A stretch of DNA of 64,000 nt from Collinsella sp. TM10-22 (GTDB lineage Bacteria > Actinomycetota > Coriobacteriia > Coriobacteriales > Coriobacteriaceae), in contig NZ_QSOC01000003.1 of the NCBI RefSeq assembly GCF_003466125.1, positions 254,615 through 318,614 on the forward strand. Reading direction: 5' to 3'. Within the stretch, counting starts at the first letter, position 1. Each line of letters begins with the position of its first letter. Of the stretch, positions 62,168 through 64,000 are shown piece by piece. The notes beneath the pieces were generated by a model. The model ran no database searches, was not told the DNA's origin, and saw only the letters and a list, made by a program, of their open reading frames with translations. The position numbers were made by a program, and so were the translations under genes.

Positions 62168-62254
62168 GACAAAAATTGGTAGATAGGATTGCCCCTATAA
62201 GTACAAAAATTGGCAGTTAGAAATGACCCAAATCATACAGAAATTGGCAGATAG
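62168..62254. repeat. Three 19-bp direct repeats at exact 34-bp period
   Basis: ACAAAAATTGGTAGATAG-like units at 62168-62186, 62202-62220 and 62236-62254 (one or two changes each), starts exactly 34 bp apart. Read on the minus strand each ends with CCAATTT(T/C)TGT(A/C), close to the CCCATTTCGTGTA of the array at 23692-23776, and each array is immediately 5' of an ATPase remnant on that strand. Confidence 0.88.
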
Positions 62255-62303
62255 CGACGATTCGCTTAGGTCTCAAAGCCATCGAACCGGCGCGGTACCA
62301 TGC

Positions 62304-62341
62304 AAAAAGGCTGGGGACGCTGTTGCTTGCGTCTCCAGCCT
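62304..62341 (-). terminator. Terminator of the DUF3830-like pair
   Basis: AGGCTGGGGACGC (62308-62320) pairs with 62329-62341 with one mismatch. On the minus strand it is followed by TTTTTGC. Confidence 0.8.
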
Positions 62342-62396
62342 CTTGATTACTACTTTGGGCCCCGTGATGGGGTGTGGTTGGTGCTGCTAGTCCGGT

Positions 62397-62921
62397 TTAC
62401 CTTGTCTCGCCGGTTTCGGTGCGCAGACGGTAGCCGTGGACCAGGTCGCTGATGGCCGGCCAGGGAATCTGGCGATCGACCCAAAATTGCAGCTGGACCA
62501 GATAGCGCTCGGTGGCGCGGGTGAGGGCGGCAAACTGCTCATGGGTCTCGACCTGGGCGTAGAGGTCGCGGCTGCGGGCGAGGATGGCGGTCGTGTCGTC
62601 CATCTTGCCGGTGACGTCGAAGGCTCCCGAGAACCAGTCGCACAGGCGCGCGGCGCTGTTGTTGAGGGTGGCCAAGTCAGCGGTGTTGCCGTTGACGTTC
62701 TCGGCTGCCTGGGCGCGCAGGAGCGAAAGGGCGTCGGCAGCGTTCATGCAGTAGCCGACGGTAAAGTTCCATACTGCGAACTCGCGGCCAGTGTCGAGCT
62801 TGCGGCGACGCATATAGTCGATATCGCGCGGCTCCTCAAGCATCATTTGGTCGGCAAGGGCTTCTAGCGAAGTGGTGTACTCTGCAAGGTCGAGTACAAG
62901 CAGGGTGTCGATATTCATCAT
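62397..62921 (-). CDS. Hypothetical helical protein
   Basis: A 174-residue soluble protein, mainly helical, with no recognised domain. I start at 62921, seven bases after GGAGG; the longer frame to 63068 runs antisense inside the DUF3830-like gene. It begins two bases behind that gene's stop, so the two are one operon and probably one pathway. A segment RYLVQLQFWVDRQIPWPA stands near the C-terminus. Confidence 0.65.
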   Translation of the reverse strand: MMNIDTLLVLDLAEYTTSLEALADQMMLEEPRDIDYMRRRKLDTGREFAVWNFTVGYCMNAADALSLLRAQAAENVNGNTADLATLNNSAARLCDWFSGAFDVTGKMDDTTAILARSRDLYAQVETHEQFAALTRATERYLVQLQFWVDRQIPWPAISDLVHGYRLRTETGETR

Positions 62922-62923
62922 CT

Positions 62924-63340
62924 TTAGGCCTCCGCTTCGATCTCGACGATTTCGTTTTTGATGTACATGCCCTGATTGTCCCAAATGTTGCGACAAGCGG
63001 TGGCAAAGCGCTCGCGGTCGGCCTCGCAGATGCGGGCAAACATGTTGCAGGTGCCAAAAGGCTCGCAAACATCAAAGAAGATACAGACCGAAGACCAGCC
63101 GCCGTACCAGCTCACCGCACCCGCCGGCTCGTTAAAGACGGGATTCTCGATGTGCTCGTAGTTGGCGATGGGGCCCGATACGGGATAGGTCACCTCGGTA
63201 TCGCAAATCTTTGCCGAGAAGATGCGCGACTCGACCGGACAGGACGCTTCGAACAATCTGCATGCTTCGGGCGCTTTGTCCCAGAGCATGTCGGCGAGAA
63301 ACGTCTCACCATTCAGCGTAATCTTGAGCATTTTTGTCAT
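62924..63340 (-). CDS. DUF3830-like protein (cyclophilin-like fold)
   Basis: A 138-residue protein. I start at MTKMLKITLN (63340), preceded by GAGGAGG. KITLNGETFLADMLWDKAPE is like the cyclophilin-like strand-helix start of DUF3830, and the GAVSWYGGWSSVCIFFD segment suits its core. Such genes often lie among ureide or pyrimidine degradation genes, and carbamate kinase starts about 600 bases upstream on the other strand. Function is unknown. Confidence 0.65.
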   Translation of the reverse strand: MTKMLKITLNGETFLADMLWDKAPEACRLFEASCPVESRIFSAKICDTEVTYPVSGPIANYEHIENPVFNEPAGAVSWYGGWSSVCIFFDVCEPFGTCNMFARICEADRERFATACRNIWDNQGMYIKNEIVEIEAEA

Positions 63341-63944
63341 AGTAAGGACCTCCTCAATCCGTCGCTCAAGGGGCTCGCTGGCGGATAAAGGAGAAGACAG
63401 CCACGGGGTCGCCGAACCCAAACTTCACGACAGATGCCTGCCGCCCCAGCCCGTGCTGTACTTGGCTAAAGTATCACGCCTTGGGAGCCGAAGCAATATC
63501 CCTGTTTAGATTTTTTTGGACGCTTGGGCACAGCGCAACTTGTTCACAGTCGCTTACCGCAGGGTGAAGCACGATCGACTATCCTTTTTGTTGGATGAAA
63601 AGCCCCATGTTTTTGTAAGGGTGCATACTCGTCCAATAAGTGCATAGAATCTCGTATAGTGCGAGTAAGATTTTGCGCTATCTGTTTTGTGTTTAGCAAA
63701 GATATAGTTTGCATAATCTGGTCTAATCCCTGCTCTATTAAAATGAAGTTGCACGTAAATGGCGTAAACATATCTGAGCTGGGCTTCTTTACGCTGAGCG
63801 GGTAAAAACGACCGTTCGCCGCTCCACTATTTTCAAAATGAATAAAATGAGCGATAAAGAGAATATAAACCTTAATAAACTCGCGTATCGCACGGACACG
63901 GGTTATTAATGGGTTGTAGGCCTTTTACAGAAAGGATTCCAGCA
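63341..63944. other. Intergenic region between DUF3830-like gene and carbamate kinase
   Basis: 604 bases. Short open frames on both strands look like chance. The second half (63560-63900) is AT-rich for this genome and must hold the promoter of carbamate kinase. No repeat, RNA or operator is recognised. Confidence 0.45.
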
Positions 63945-64000
63945 ATGTCTAAGCCTCTTGGTAAGCCCGACCGCATCGTCGTCGCCCTCGGCGGCAACGC
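63945..64000 (+). CDS. arcC: Carbamate kinase, N-terminal start (3' end outside window)
   Basis: Only 18 codons are visible: MSKPLGKPDRIVVALGGNA-type N-terminus, where IVVALGGNA is the phosphate-binding start of carbamate kinases. These make ATP from carbamoyl phosphate in arginine or ureide breakdown. AGAAAGGA precedes the ATG at 63945. The call rests on this motif alone. Confidence 0.8.
   Translation, partial: MSKPLGKPDRIVVALGGN

Noticed and set aside
62168..62254. Short CRISPR-like array
   Set aside because: Three imperfect 19-bp units with 15-base spacers; no cas genes; same reasoning as for the other array.
63544..63771. 75-codon minus-strand frame
   Set aside because: AT-rich non-coding composition, no ribosome site, in a promoter-type region.

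Overview
The window looks like chromosome of a high-GC anaerobic actinobacterium of the class Coriobacteriia, most likely Collinsella. The reasons are an actinobacterial kinase/FHA/phosphatase/FtsW-PBP cell-wall cluster, a one-piece pyruvate:ferredoxin oxidoreductase, two PTS loci, an oleate hydratase and an Fe-S flavoprotein with no respiratory genes around it. Species assignment is an inference from gene content, not from a marker gene.

Layout: 1-9.9 kb holds the end of an aconitase-family hydratase, a TetR regulator with oleate hydratase, ClpB, and an intact AAA/DUF4143-type ATPase; two intergenic arrays of an 80-bp-period inverted repeat lie here. 10-17 kb holds a single-pass membrane protein, a polytopic membrane protein (DUF5692-like) with a TetR regulator, a divergent 925-residue ferredoxin/GltD-like flavoprotein, and HypA. 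17.3-20.6 kb is a mannose-family PTS operon (IIAB, IIC, IID, DUF956). 20.7-24.1 kb is a tRNA-Arg(CCU) followed by an EcoRII-like restriction-modification pair between diverged repeats of the tRNA 3' end. 24.4-31.8 kb is a sugar locus (TIM-barrel isomerase, PTS EIIBC, DeoR regulator, AlsE/Rpe-like epimerase, RpiB, LacI regulator) with an intact IS3-family element inserted behind rpiB.

32.2-42.4 kb is the minus-strand cell-division and signalling cluster: kinase, FhaA, FhaB, PP2C phosphatase, an FtsW/RodA-PBP fusion, and PASTA kinase PknB. 42.9-48.7 kb is an atypical cassette that looks less GC-rich: a tandem TM-LuxR-TM-LuxR regulator, a small secreted four-cysteine protein, a LanEFG-like ABC exporter and another exported protein. 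48.8-53.9 kb is housekeeping (YcxB-like protein, DnaX, YbaB, RecR). 54.1-57.8 kb is a second compact operon of membrane protein, kinase and FHA protein. 58.3-61.8 kb is the pyruvate:ferredoxin oxidoreductase, and the window ends with a DUF3830-like pair and the start of carbamate kinase.

The most unusual signals are (i) two arrays of three short repeats with an exact 34-bp period, each lying immediately 5' of a decayed AAA/DUF4143 ATPase gene; (ii) the LuxR/secreted protein/ABC cassette; (iii) the FtsW-PBP fusion and the second kinase-FHA operon; (iv) an inverted half-tRNA next to the tRNA-Arg; and (v) the 80-bp-period repeat arrays. All calls come from reading the sequence; no database search was run.
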